From positions 3,348,001 through 3,412,000 of the forward strand of contig JAILWY010000001.1 in assembly GCA_022113835.1 (NCBI GenBank): DNA of 64,000 nt. Direction: 5' to 3'. Made by a program: the position numbers and the translations under genes. Positions 42,601 to 55,700 of this stretch are shown here, piece after piece (position 1 is the stretch's first letter; each line of letters begins with the position of its first letter). The notes beneath the pieces were generated by a model. The model did no database searches. It was not told the DNA's origin and was given only the letters and a program-made list of their open reading frames with translations. Origin of the DNA: Atopsyche davidsoni (lineage: Eukaryota > Arthropoda > Insecta > Trichoptera > Hydrobiosidae).

Positions 42601-43646
42601 TCTTTTGAAAAACCGTTTTTTCGTGATTCAGTAGTCTATCATGATATAATAACTAAAATTGTATCATAATAAATCTCTAAAAGAAATACCTTCTACGGAA
42701 TAAATTAAATAGTTTTGTATTTGAAGAATTTAAATATTACTGTATATTTTTACCTTGTTAGAGAAATTGCGTTTTTTTTTATATCCTCTTATACTTCATA
42801 TTTAAAAAAATATGAATAAATAAATGGCTTGGAGATTACGATTCACATGTTATGATATGAGCGCAATATTGTAGTTATTTGTGCAATTCATATTTGTTGT
42901 TGGATTATATTTTCCTCACTAAAATCGCCTCACCGAGGATTGCAATAATTAATTATTGTGAATAAATAAAATAATAAGAGTTATACCGATTTTTTTCAAC
43001 GGAAGTGACGTGCAATCAGATTTGATAATTTATTTTTTTAAAGGGCCAAAACGTGCCACACCTTCGGGTGCTACATTTTTAATAATTCAATTTACTTCGC
43101 ATCATCGGAGGCGAGAAGCGACAGTCAGAGAACATAAAAACAGGCATAAAACACGAAAAGCGACAAACAAAATGATACAGCCTCGGTGCATAAACATGTT
43201 TTTTCGACGGCGGGGAGTTTGAAACGTCCCGTTTTATCGTTAAGATTACTCCGAGATTGATTAAGAGCGATAAATCTGAAGAAACGAAGCAAATAAAAGT
43301 CTTTTATTGCCACCGAGGATATAAAACTGTCTCTTTGCATTCCGTCAACCCGCTCGTCGTATGGAAATCGCCCCTTTCGGGCTCAGGGCTCATTTCAGAT
43401 TTATCAGCAAACAAAATCGTACCTTAACAACCTGAAACATCCTACCACAATCATTGTTTTTATATCAATTAATTTATTATAAATGATCGTGTATATAATG
43501 ATTTTAAAAAACCTTTACAACTCCGAGACTAGAGAGGGATTCAAATGACACCCCATAGCTATTTCTGCAAGGTATCTAATTCTAAAACATATCTTTGCAT
43601 AATGTAATCAAATTTATGTAAATGCAGATTTTGTACATTTTAAATA

Positions 43647-43725
<79 letters not shown>

Positions 43726-46700
43726 ATTTTAAACGCCAAAATAATCGCCGCATTACGTCGCGTAAATATATTTTGCATAGCTTCCCCTCTCGAGCTAACT
43801 GAAAGCGTCATTAGAAGCAAATGTAGCCTTGACCTTGGTAATTCGTCTCAAGGTCACGCCCGGAGGCGTACACAGGATATCCCCGTCAAGCGCCGCAAAC
43901 ATTATGAAATTATCGCCGATAACACCAGCGGGGAGCGAGCGCAGAGCCTGCGACCAACCCGCGGCGCAGCCTGATTCATCGCGGGGAAATTCATCGAATG
44001 GCTTTAACCTCTGGAAAAAGGCTGTACAAAGTCCGCTACAATTCAGATTATTCAAGCTTGGGTACCCTCTGCCAAATAAAATTAAAAAAAAAAAAAAATC
44101 GTAAGCACGATGTAATAATTTTAATTTTACTTGCAGTGATTCTATACCTAGACTGTCTTGACAAAATGTTTCGATACATTTAATAAAATACTTTATAAAA
44201 TAACAAGCAATTATATAATTGTAATTAAAATTGTAAATTGGGTAATTAAAGAGTATTATGGGGATTGGTATATGATTGCTATTTTAGTGAACGATTCTAT
44301 ACAAGAAATTCAATATTTTGACAGAGAGTACTTGGTGGAATTCCATTTTAATATTTTTGAGTAAAGTACTTGAGTGATTTTCGATATGTTCGTTTTTATT
44401 TGTGACCGGTTTCGCCAACCTTTCACGTTGGCATTATCAAACAGAGTGAGATTTTATATAATTATAATTTTGCAAATTCAAACTACTTTAGATAATTACC
44501 CCATTAATATAAAAAACATTTGTTCACAAAAATTTGCAATTTGTCAGGTACATTAAAATCACATTAGCCCTTACCACCTGACAATATCTCACTCTCAATC
44601 TCACTCTGTTAGATAATGCCAACGTGAAAGCTTGGCGAAACCGGTCACAAATAAAAACGAACATGTGGAAAATCACTCAAGTATTTTACTCAAAAAGATT
44701 CTATACAAAACAATGCTTTCATATTTGAGAAAGTGATCAATTTAAGTGGTAGTTTGGGGTGCAGCAGCAGTTCTTCTAGGTCCTCACGGAGCCTTATCAT
44801 TTGGGCTGCTGGGGAAGTGTTCTTGGTGTTGATGCTAACATATTTCGGTATAAATTAAAATGTAATTCCACATGATATATTTTACAAATATGCTGATTTT
44901 TTGTTTTCGAAGAATGCGTATTCGGTAAATTTATCCAGGCCGCGCGCTCTCTCATGGGTCCTCGGGGACGAGCTGGTAATCCAGGCTATCCCGGATTAAG
45001 TCTCCTCAGGCGCTTAATAGCAGAGTGCGGCCCCGCAGAGGATGGCATGGAGCCCTCGCCATGGGGCCCCCTGCTGTATGGGCCCCGCGAGCCGCGTTTG
45101 TTCTTATACGGGACGGTTCCCACAGTGTGTAATGACCACCTATACGAAAAGCCGATAGCGATCAGTGCTAGTGTTCTTATAACAACACACACACAACAGT
45201 TACTTTAACCGAGTATATTTTTTATTAGCTTAAACAAAAAATATTTTATAATTAATTCACAGGGGCAATCTATTATAGGCTTATAATAGACTGCCCCTGG
45301 TCTATTATATAGTCTATAATAGGCTTTTTCTTGAAAGCCCCATAACCTGCGCCCAGGATCAGGGGATAGAAATATACTGCATTGAAAGACATAGCCCTAA
45401 GTGGTAACTATAATGTATTAAATAGTAAATAAAGAATTTTGAAAGTTATAGTTTTTTTTATTTACATTTCTAATCACCATAAAAAATCGGGTTGATGTAT
45501 CGTCATTAAATTGGGTTAACTGTGGAGGCGTTGAATAAATGAATTACTACTCTTAAATGGATACGACGCTATCTATTTAGAGTATAGACCAAAAGTGCAT
45601 ATTAATATCATGCGGTCAAAAAACCCATTTTGTTTCAGCTTGTAATTTGTATATTTGTAATTATTTAGTAGTTTAGAGTCAAGGAATTGAGCGGCTTAGT
45701 CAAACGATGACAAAATCTAAATTTGAGTAAAATACTTGAGCGATTTTCCACATGTTCGTTTTCATTTGTGACCGGTTTCGCCAACCTTTCACGTTGGCAT
45801 TATCAAACAGATAAAAACGAACATGTGGAAAATCACTTAAGTGGAAAATGGAATATTAAAATGGAATTCCACCAAGTACTCTCTGTCAAAAATATTGAAT
45901 TTCTTAAAATTTAAAAGAGTTTTTTTGTTGTTTCAGAGGGACTCGCTGTCGCTGGAGCCCAGCAACGTGGCGCAGTGCGTCTCCAAGGGGAAGTCCGAGC
46001 ACTTCGAGTGCAGGAACCACGTCAGGGTCATCCAGCCCGTGGGGGATGGCCAGCGCCTGTACGTCTGCGGCACCAACGCCCACAGCCCCAAGGACTGGGT
46101 GCTATATGTAAACATTCATTTTAAATTATTTTTTCAATACACGATCCAAAAATAATTTAAACTCGAGGAATCTTAATATTTACTAATATAATTAGGCACA
46201 TTAGTTCACACATGGAAGATGATTTAAAGAAATTCTCAGAAAAATATCATCGTGATTTGTGTGGGATTTATATGATGGATACATATGAACCAATGTGCCC
46301 AGGCCAAAAACATTGGTTAGTCGGCTTGTAGTTGGATATGTAGAGTATGATTGTTAAAAATTCTCGATGAATGGATGTGGTTCGTTAGAACAATGATCAG
46401 TACACCGGCCATGTAAGCCTGGGGATGTGGGTTCAAATCCCACACAAATCACGATGATATTTTTCTGAGAATTTCTTTAAATTATCTTCTATGTGTGAAC
46501 TAATGTGCCTAATTATAAAGGTGTCCCAAAATTAACGCAAGATTTGAATTTGTCGCCATTTGCAGTAAAGTTTTGGGAACACTTAAAAAAAATGATTTGA
46601 TAGCTGACAGTTTAGGGTTAGTAAAAATGAAGCGTTACATGATAAAACAACCTGTCAAATATTTCAAAATTAATGAAAGCTTGACAGCCGCAGTTCGAAA

Positions 46701-49700
46701 ATTTCATACAAAATATGGTCGGAATAGTGTTTTGACTTCGTCAACTGTGAAGAGATTAATTGAAAAATTCAGGGAGACTGAATTTGTTGGAGACGCTAAA
46801 CACACTGGTCGTCCAAAAACAAGACGTTCAAATGTCAATATCGAAGCAGTGCGTAAGAGTGTCGGTGACAATCCTGGAACCTCAATTCGGCGTCGTGGAC
46901 AAGAATTGCAAATTTCAAGAAGCTCTCTACAGTGTATACTAACCAAAGATCTGTGTATCCATGCTTACAAAATGCAATAAACACAAGAACTGAAGCCTAA
47001 TGACCATGTTAGAGACGAAGTTAAAACACTATTCCGACCATATTTTGTATGAAATTTTCAATAATGAAGACACGTTGTTCTATCGTGTAACGCTCCATTT
47101 TTACTTGCTTTAGCTAACATAATTTTGGGACACCCTATATTAGTAAATAATTTTAACCTGTAATAGGCAATAAATACGCATTTGATTGACGTTCAATCCA
47201 AAAATAAACATACGAATCTTAGTATGCCAAAATCATGTAGTATTCATTGTGAATCGCGACGTTTCGCTCCAGCTGAACCTGACGCATCTTCCGCGCCACG
47301 AGTACATCCCGGGCATCGGCATGGGCATCGCCAAGTGCCCCTACGACCCGGCGGACAACAGCACGGCCGTGTGGGTGCCGGCGGGGAATCCCGGGGCACT
47401 TCCGGCCCTTTACGCCGGCACCAACGCCGAGTTCACCCGCGCCGACCCCGTCATCTTCAGGGCGGACCTCTACGACCTCAAGGGCCAGAAGCGCTACCAC
47501 TTCAAGCGCACCCTCAAGTACGACTCCAAGTGGCTGGATAGTAAGTCGTTTTTTTATGTTTCACTATTTCGTATCTAACCTAACCTAACCTAACCCCCCC
47601 CCCACAATCCTCCTACCTCCACCCACCCAATCCCAAAACAACCCCACGGTGACACAAGTCACCCAGTCATTTTGAAGGTGCCGAAGGAAAATCTTCCTGT
47701 TTCGCCGATAAAGCCAAATACACTAGACTAGACTATTTCGTATTTCTTCTTCATCACCAAATATTCGGTGTACAACAAGGTTTTAAAGGATTTTCAAGAG
47801 ATTGTTGCAACTAACTTTATTATTTTATTATTACATAGTTTTGTTATAAAAATAAAACCTATCGTTTTGAAGCCATATACACACATTTGAAGTAAGGAAT
47901 TTACAATTTATCTTTATAAACATCAAATACTTTTAATAATTTAACAATAAACATATGCTAGATATTCTAAAATCTCATCGTATAATACAGAAACACGTAT
48001 AATAATGTGGTATTAATATTTTATAAAAAAAAGAAAACGTTACCAGAGAACGAATTTTGACAAAATATATATAAAATACGATTTGTTGTTAGACTTGTCA
48101 TATACAGGATTTTTTTCTCAAAATTTTGTAAAAGAAAAAATAACCATGATTAGATAAAAAATAAATGAAACCTTTCGCTGTTTCAAAAACAGCTTACGAA
48201 ATAAATTTCTAAGAAATATTAATATGCCCAAGCTTACATAGATAAATAAATCTTCTGTTATCAAATAACACTGTTTATCTTATTAGATTACAGCGTAAGC
48301 ATTCTCAGAAATCAAGGCGATTAAACTGATCAAGAATACCACTCGTTCAGCCAGAAATATCAAGCGGGTAAACACCATTGATTCGGCGGCGGTTAATTGG
48401 CGGGCGCGGGGTGTGTGCGGGGTGGGCGGTTGCGGGGGTGCGCGGGGGTGGGCGGTTGCGGGGGTGGCGCGGCCAGGGGCGGGGGCGAGGGTGGGGGCGC
48501 GTGGCCCAGCCTGCTGATCGGCTGGGGGTCGTGTGAGGCACTGCTGTCTCCGCTGTGTTTCAGGATATGTGCTTGCGAGTGCTTTTCAGGATTAATCAGC
48601 CCCACTCCTGTACTTCCTCGAGCTTTATTTTCTAATAAAATACTTTTTTCGTGCACATACAGCGAGATTCGCAAAATTACAAAAAAACACCTGTTAAATA
48701 TGCGGTTTTTAAAATACTACTGTATTCTGATACTAACAAAAAAATTAATAACTCTCTAACAATTTTTTTTTATTTTACGTTTTGAGATCATAACTATTTA
48801 AAAAAATAAATGTTAAAAAAAAGCTTTTTCAGCTATACAAAAAAAAGTAGTGACTTTATATGTTTATCGTTTATATTTTTTATTATTTATTGAAAACTAA
48901 GTGCAAAAAACCTACGTAGATAAAAACACAAGACTTAACATATAAATTGTAATATTAATGCACTATATCTTTTTAAATATATTATCATGTTAACTGTGGC
49001 TTAAGCATATTGCGTAAATGTATCACTTTTGATTGTGAATTTAGGTGTTATTACTATTTTCAACTGCAACTGCTTTACAAACTACTTCTATATCGTGCTT
49101 TTTTATCATTTTTTTTCTGATAAATGCAAATATGTACAACAATAATAAATACTTAAAACGCCACAGCACGCCGTTTACAAGTTTTTTTGTTTTTTTTTTA
49201 ATTTGTGCACGTAACACAGATCTGACAACGCTTTCCTAATGCGGGGGTGTTTTAGTTGTATATTTGATTATTTAAGGCTAACTTCTAGAGGCGCGGGGGT
49301 GGCTGCTCTGCGAGGGTGGGTGGTAGTGCGATCACGTTATCGCCTGGGCTAAATGCAAATCACACGCTTCTCAAGTAAATGGAAACGGGGTAAAGCTGAG
49401 TCCCCACTGCAGAAAAACAAATAAGCTTTTTTTCAACACTAGTACTAATTTTAAGCAAAACAGGACTTAACTTTTAACTTTTTATGGTATTTTTTTGATG
49501 AGTTATATTTAATGTAGTAGCTTAGGGTTTTATTGACATCACCGCATAAGTCAATCGCTCTCATCTTCATCTAAATAAATACTTTATTTCTATGTAACTT
49601 TCATTCTTCTTCATCCACTGAGCATATACTCACACTGAGCCAGTATTCATGGTTTTTTAAGGGGAAAATAGAGTAGTGGGTCCTTCTACACCACAGTTTT

Positions 49701-52700
49701 ATACAGGAAGGAAAAGTCTGCGTATTGCTGTTGCCCAGTAGCATTATTATATATCCTTTCCTTGCAAAGCTCATTACATATAAATAATATTCTATAAGCT
49801 AGCTTATATTCATATATGTGCTTGCAAACTGCAACACTGTCGCTGTAAATATTCTTTATTATATACAATGCAGAAAACATAATACAGGTTAATTTTTCCT
49901 CCCTCCCACTTGCGTGGAGTAATTAGAAATAATTATATGAGAATTTGTGTGAAAATTTTCATGAAAGGTATAAACTGATATTATGGTGGATTACGTATGT
50001 TACATAATGAGCACAGGCAAATATAATTTTGTAATACCATACCATTTTTTTTTTTAATATTTTAATAATACTACCATGCAGTAAATTCAAAATTATGTTT
50101 ATTAATGTAATTATTCATTTACTATATTTCAAATGCATTTTTGTGATATTTAAAATTTAAACTTTAGGACCAGCAATGCTTGTTTGCATGCCACGCCACC
50201 GATTTAGTATTTTGTCATTTTATTATCATTTTAATTACATTTTTTTTACTGTCGAGTCTCAGTGAGAACGTTGTCTTAAAATATATCCTTAAAGAACATA
50301 AATTCTTCGCGTAATAAATTACAACAATCTAGAAACCTGACCTAATGGATCGATGACCTGCAATAAGTGGTCAGGTAAAGAAGATTGAGTACAAGGAGAT
50401 ATTTACTTTCTTGCTGAAAACATTTTTTTTTAATTTTGTCCTTGGATGTTTAGAATCAGATAATTATGCAAATAAAAGCGTGTAAAGACTTTTGATTACC
50501 TTCTTCTGATAATTTAAAAATAAAATTAATTACTTTTTTATTGCCAACTTTAGCCGACAACACACGCAGCGATACAACTTACAGCCGATTTGCAATTAAC
50601 CAATGGTGTTCCTTTATTTTATAGGTTTTTTTTCATGGTTTACTCTAAATAACCTAAAACAGGACGCTTTTGGCTAATTTCCATATCATACACAAACACA
50701 ATAGACGTATCAGTTCGCTTGTATATAATAATAAAAAAATATTACTAAGCCTTGCTAAATTTTATACAATAATTTTTTGTATATTTCTAAATGTTTATTT
50801 TATATTTTTTGTACACGCATAAGCCATATTTACAATGATTTAAAAATTATTTTAGTCGTTTCAGAAAAATTTCGCAAAACAGATAGTAAATATTTTAAGA
50901 ATATTTATAATAAATCAGTTTCAATATTTGCCAAACGAATTTAAGGAAACCAAAGCTTTCAGGCGGTTAACACCCCCATAATCTCGTATTTAGGGGAGGG
51001 TGAATTGAAAAGCTCTCGAATAAGTTGTTTGTGTTGTATTAATAATCTATTGGTGACAGGGTGGTCCCATCTATTATCTTAATTTCCCCATTGCTAAAGA
51101 ATTCCGTCCCTTAAACTAAGCAATGCATTCTCCTTCTAAGGGAGGGTCAACCAGCAGAAAACTTTTTATTCATTAATAATTTATCACTAAGAACAATAAA
51201 TATATATATATATCAATATATGTTATGTCGAAGGTATTAAATCCTCAAGCAGCGCAACTTCCAAGAAACCAAATTAACTCATACTAACAGCTGCCAAAAC
51301 CTTTTTTTTTTTTTTTTTAAATCCCAGTGTAATTATTTTTAATATATATTTATTAAGGGATTAACACGTTCTTTTAATAACTTTTCTGTAGTAATATACT
51401 CTGAGATGGCAATCATTAACTAATAGTCCGTGAGGATAATGTGTGGAGTTCCCCTGACTTCCCCCAAGCACGGTAATCGCTGGAGTCCCAGAAAATCTGC
51501 CGATAAGGCCCTTGTCTATGAATATTGATCACCCCAGAGGGAGGCGGCCTGTTGTCTACAGAAAACTTTCAGCAACTCCCATTATGTCGCGCTAAATACA
51601 CACGGGGAACTGGCGGGGCCTGATCAAAGCCGTGGGACAGTCCCACCCCGTGCAAGCTTATGGTGCTATCAATGGGAATTATTATAAGTACATATTTATA
51701 TGAACTCGATAAAAATAAATTTAAAAACCACACTGTACATCAATACCAACAAGGATTTTTTTTAATAGATTTGGTACCTTGCTTGTTGTGTACAAGGTTT
51801 GCCATCACAATTTGGGGAAATTTTCCAAACTAGTCAAGCGAAATTGTGCTATACATGGGAGTGAGTGTACACCCCCTGGTTTATCCTCTTTATGGTTCTG
51901 ATGACACGCTTCAAGAAGCCATCCAGTGACTTCATCAACTGTGGGTGTTTCGCCACTGACTTCAGGCCCTCCTGTCGGCATTGGCTCTCCAGGCCAAAGA
52001 TGGGGCATGAACCCACAGGGTGGATCACTGTTTGTGGAGTAATATCATCACAAGGGCATGTGTCGTCGCTCGTCAAGTGGAACCTGCGGAGATAACTTCT
52101 CATCACTCCGTGACCCGTTAGGAGCTGGGTTGATTCAAAGCTGATCCCGCAGGTATTCTTGTATACAGCGGTGTCCGTAACAGAATTAAAAGGATTCAAT
52201 TCAGTTCCGACAAAATTGGGCGGAAATAATTTATGGTTATAATTATAAGTTTCGTAAACAAGAATTTGTTAATTACGTCTAAGCAGACCTGAAACACGAG
52301 CACTAAGTAATTATATCTGTCATTTTACAATAACTATGCATATAGGCTAAAAATATCAAATCGCTGCATGAATTGATACCAACAAGGATACAGCTCAATA
52401 TCGTTAAAGTAGGCCCAAAACATGACTGAAATAATTAATGAAATAGAAGTAATATGTGTTAGGTGAATCGATACGCCTGTAAGCTGCTTACTCGAGCTTA
52501 CACCTGGATTACCGACACGCCAGAACAGCACCGCGTCTGGGCGTTAAGCAGATTTCACGAATGTGTCGAGTAGTCAGGATTTTCTATATTTGGAATCCAT
52601 ACGACGCCGCGGCGAGGCTTTCAATCTACAGCCGCACTTTGTTAATTGATACTGTGACAGTGCTTATAAAGGCAGGTGGTTGTGAAACTTAGCCGCCTCG

Positions 52701-55700
52701 GAATCCCACATGGTGTAAGCATTCTTCAGCTCTACTGATAACTTCAGATTTTCGGTTTTCACGCGAATTTTATGAATAATTCTTGTTGCTGAAAATCTGG
52801 AAAAAATATACAACAGGGAGCAGTGTAAATGATTGACTAATTAAAATGCGATGCGTAAAACATCACGGCATCTCCTTGGTACCTTTCCAAACGGGTCTCT
52901 CACTAGCAAATAATGCTATTTGTTAATTGATACTGTGACAGTGCTTATAAAGGCAGATGTTTGTGAAACTGAGCCACCTCGTGGTTCCGAGCTGGAATCC
53001 CACATGGTGTAAGCTTTCTTCAGCTTTTACCGTACCCACAAATGCCTCTACTGATAGCTTCATGTTTTCGGTTTTCACGCGAATTTTATAAATAGTTCTT
53101 ATCGCTGAAAATCTGGAAAAAATATACAACAGGTAGCAGTGTAAATGATTGACCTATTAAAATGCAAGGGGTCGCCAATGGATGCGTAAAACATCACGGC
53201 GTCTCCATGGTACATTTCCAAATGGGTCTCTCACTAGTAAATAATGCAATTTGTTAATTGATACTGTGACAGTGCTTATAAAGGCAGGTGGTTGTGAAAC
53301 TGAGCCGCCTCGTGGTTCTGATAGCTTCAGGCTCGATAATTCACTAGATTATCTCTCGGTTTTCATAAATTTCAGTAAATGATTAACTTATTAAAATGCG
53401 AGGGGTCGCCAATGGATGCGTAAAACACCACTGCGTTCCAAAATGGGTCTCTCACTAGTAAACAACACTATCTACGATGTTATCACTGAATTTTTCATGA
53501 AATATCGAATAATTCCTTTGCACGCAACGTATATCCGAATTCATTGAAGTATACCAGTTTTCTGCAATGGCATTGGTAGCGCACGTCTCCACTCTCTGAT
53601 CACCGCCGGATTAGCAGAGATTAGCGCAGATTAGCGCCCCTGGAGGGTGGTCAAGAGGCCTCCCTCTCGCCGCTCCTCTTGCGCTCTAGATATTTCAGAA
53701 AACAAAATACACGGGTCGATGTTCGCGGCCCAATGAAGCGGCCAAAACACATGAAAGGATTTCACGCTCCTCCGGGCCGCCAGCAGGAGCGTTTCGGGGA
53801 GTTTAAATTTGCCTTTGCCGGTCTCCGACCCGGGACCTGCGAGTCTGTAATTAAGCGCTCAACCACGTCACTTGGCCGGGCCTAATAGAGGGGCAGTCGT
53901 TTTGCCGTTCAGCGAGCTAATGCAGTTTCAGCGAAGGCTGTGTTTTTTGTTGTTTTTTTTTTTTTTTTTTTCAGTCGCTCTCGTCTTCCTCTCGTTGTTG
54001 TCGGCGTCCGTTGTTTTGAGTGATTGACATTATTGCGAAAAATTCTCGAGGAGTGCTCGATTTTAAACGCTCGCTCTACTAACCCTTCTCTGTTTTAATT
54101 GTGGATCGGTGCGCTTTGGCAATTTGTCGAGTCACTGTTTGTCGGAGAAACAAACAACACTCGCAAGTGGGGAAAATGAAAATTGATTCTTTTGAAAATT
54201 GTGAAGCATTTCAATTTACAAGCAAAATCAATCATTCAACCGGTATAATCGTGAAAACGGGTACTTTGTATTTCAAAGCATATATTTGGATTAACAAGGC
54301 CTTCGACTACATGATTAAATTAAATTCTTTGATAACTACAACATCATATCGATTCACTAAATCTTATTGTCTAATATTTTCATTTAACAAACAAGGCAAG
54401 GCTGTAATTAAATTTTACCATTACTTGGAAACCATTTAAACATTTAATAACAGGTTAAATTAATTTCTATTAAAATGATAACAGGTATTCACATTATTAG
54501 ATATGCTTAAATATTAAAAATGGTTTTTAATAAATACACATACAGGCTCGCCTCCACAGTTGCTCATTAACTGAACGAGAATTCGAACCGTTTCATGCAT
54601 ACTTGTAATCGATATACCTCGTGTACAAAATCAATATTTATGACAAAACTGCAGCATTCAGTCTTTGAATATTTTGAATTGATTATTGAACTAAAATCGA
54701 TCGCAAAGGGTTGATTATTTCACATCGTTGAACAAAAAATAAAGCAGGCCGGCGATTGTCTCTCCCGATGGGCGGACATTCTCTTTCTACACTTTCTGGT
54801 GTTGACTTTATTTTCGTCTGCGAGGAATATCAAACCACGCGTAAAGTTTCGGCCGTAAACTCGCCCCAGCCTCGGGTTGTATGGAAAAATAAATAAAAAC
54901 AATTTTATGCCCCGCCATGGCCTACTCTCGCTAAGTCTAATTTCCCGCATTTCATTATAAGAATACGAGTCTGCGTTTCATTTTACTATCTGGAATAAAC
55001 AATTACCATAAAACGTTTCACTTTAAAGAATTAAAATATTTAGAAATGTGGAAAATCCTTGGGTGTTGTGCCGCATTTCTTCTATAAAGTTTCGGAGCTC
55101 GATAGTCATATTAATAGGGGTTGTTTATAACCCATTGTGGGTGAGTATTCCTTTATCTCCCTGACAAAACGTTTATTCAATTGTGAATTATTGTTATGTA
55201 TATTTCTTACAAACTGAATATATAAAATATATTTTATAATGTTTTTTTATTTTTTTTAATACTTTTAATATAAATCCTTGGTAATTTAGATACGACGCTT
55301 TTAAACCAACTCACAGTTTTTATTACAATACAAACATTATATTAAGATATTCTGTGTGGTGAATTTTTCACTTTATTTTGCAATTGTGTTACATATCAAC
55401 AAATATTAACAGCCAAGTGGATAGGAGATCACGATCACCGGGATTTTAGATTGCTCATATTGTTTTTTCGGTTCATGTTTTCGGTTGTTCACAGAATAAT
55501 AATAACTCATTTGTGCCCACTGGGCCACTAGAATAGTACTTCCAAGACATGCAATGAACCACTGCGTGTCATAAAAAATGGTTCGTGTATTTAATATTGC
55601 TTTTCAGGGTAATTTACAACAAAATCTATGATCACGTTCATGTTTTTTCTGATTTTTTTTATTGAGTTAAAGTACCCTAGGTGGAATAAAAAAAAGGATT

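Larger units (their letters stand above)
32765..45936 (+). other. Sema-2a: Intron 2 of Sema-2a (13.2 kb)
   Basis: GTAAGC donor and TTTCAG acceptor. It holds a 183-base tandem duplication, two hammerhead-like inverted-repeat elements just before exon C and one near 34.6 kb, the piggyBac-end array with a transposase fragment, a tRNA-Lys-like SINE head and LINE tails. GC-richer islands without recognisable repeats lie at about 33900-34060, 35060-35310, 36000-36280, 39600-39940, 43000-43410, 43740-44070 and 44930-45160. I see no independent gene. Confidence 0.85.
46108..47272 (+). other. Sema-2a: Intron 3 of Sema-2a (1.2 kb), almost entirely nested transposons
   Basis: Between the GTAAAC donor and CTCCAG acceptor, two head-to-head SINE pieces (46181-46517) are interrupted by a mariner relic (46518-47137) and continue to about 47150. 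Only about 70 bases after the donor and 120 before the acceptor look like ordinary intron. Confidence 0.85.

Noticed and set aside
43829..44104. Small protein in a GC-rich intronic patch
   Set aside because: Frames on both strands, no recognisable domain; composition explains the lack of stops.
44954..45208. Frame with GPRGRAGNPGYPGL resembling collagen
   Set aside because: Only a few Gly-X-Y-like triplets in a GC-rich patch; no continuation, splice sites or family match.
47182..47541. Second open frame overlapping exon D
   Set aside because: An Arg/His/Pro-rich out-of-frame shadow of the GC-rich exon; the semaphorin frame explains the sequence.
48347..48759. Pro/Gly/Arg-rich frames on both strands
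   Set aside because: Produced by the G-rich minisatellite; no start, splice or domain support.
53679..53885. Small coding exon in intron 4
   Set aside because: No family match; the 3' part looks like a reversed tRNA-like sequence and would break the semaphorin frame.
54101..54439. 112-codon frame in intron 4
   Set aside because: Low-complexity composition, no domain or homologous repeat recognised, no transcription signal.
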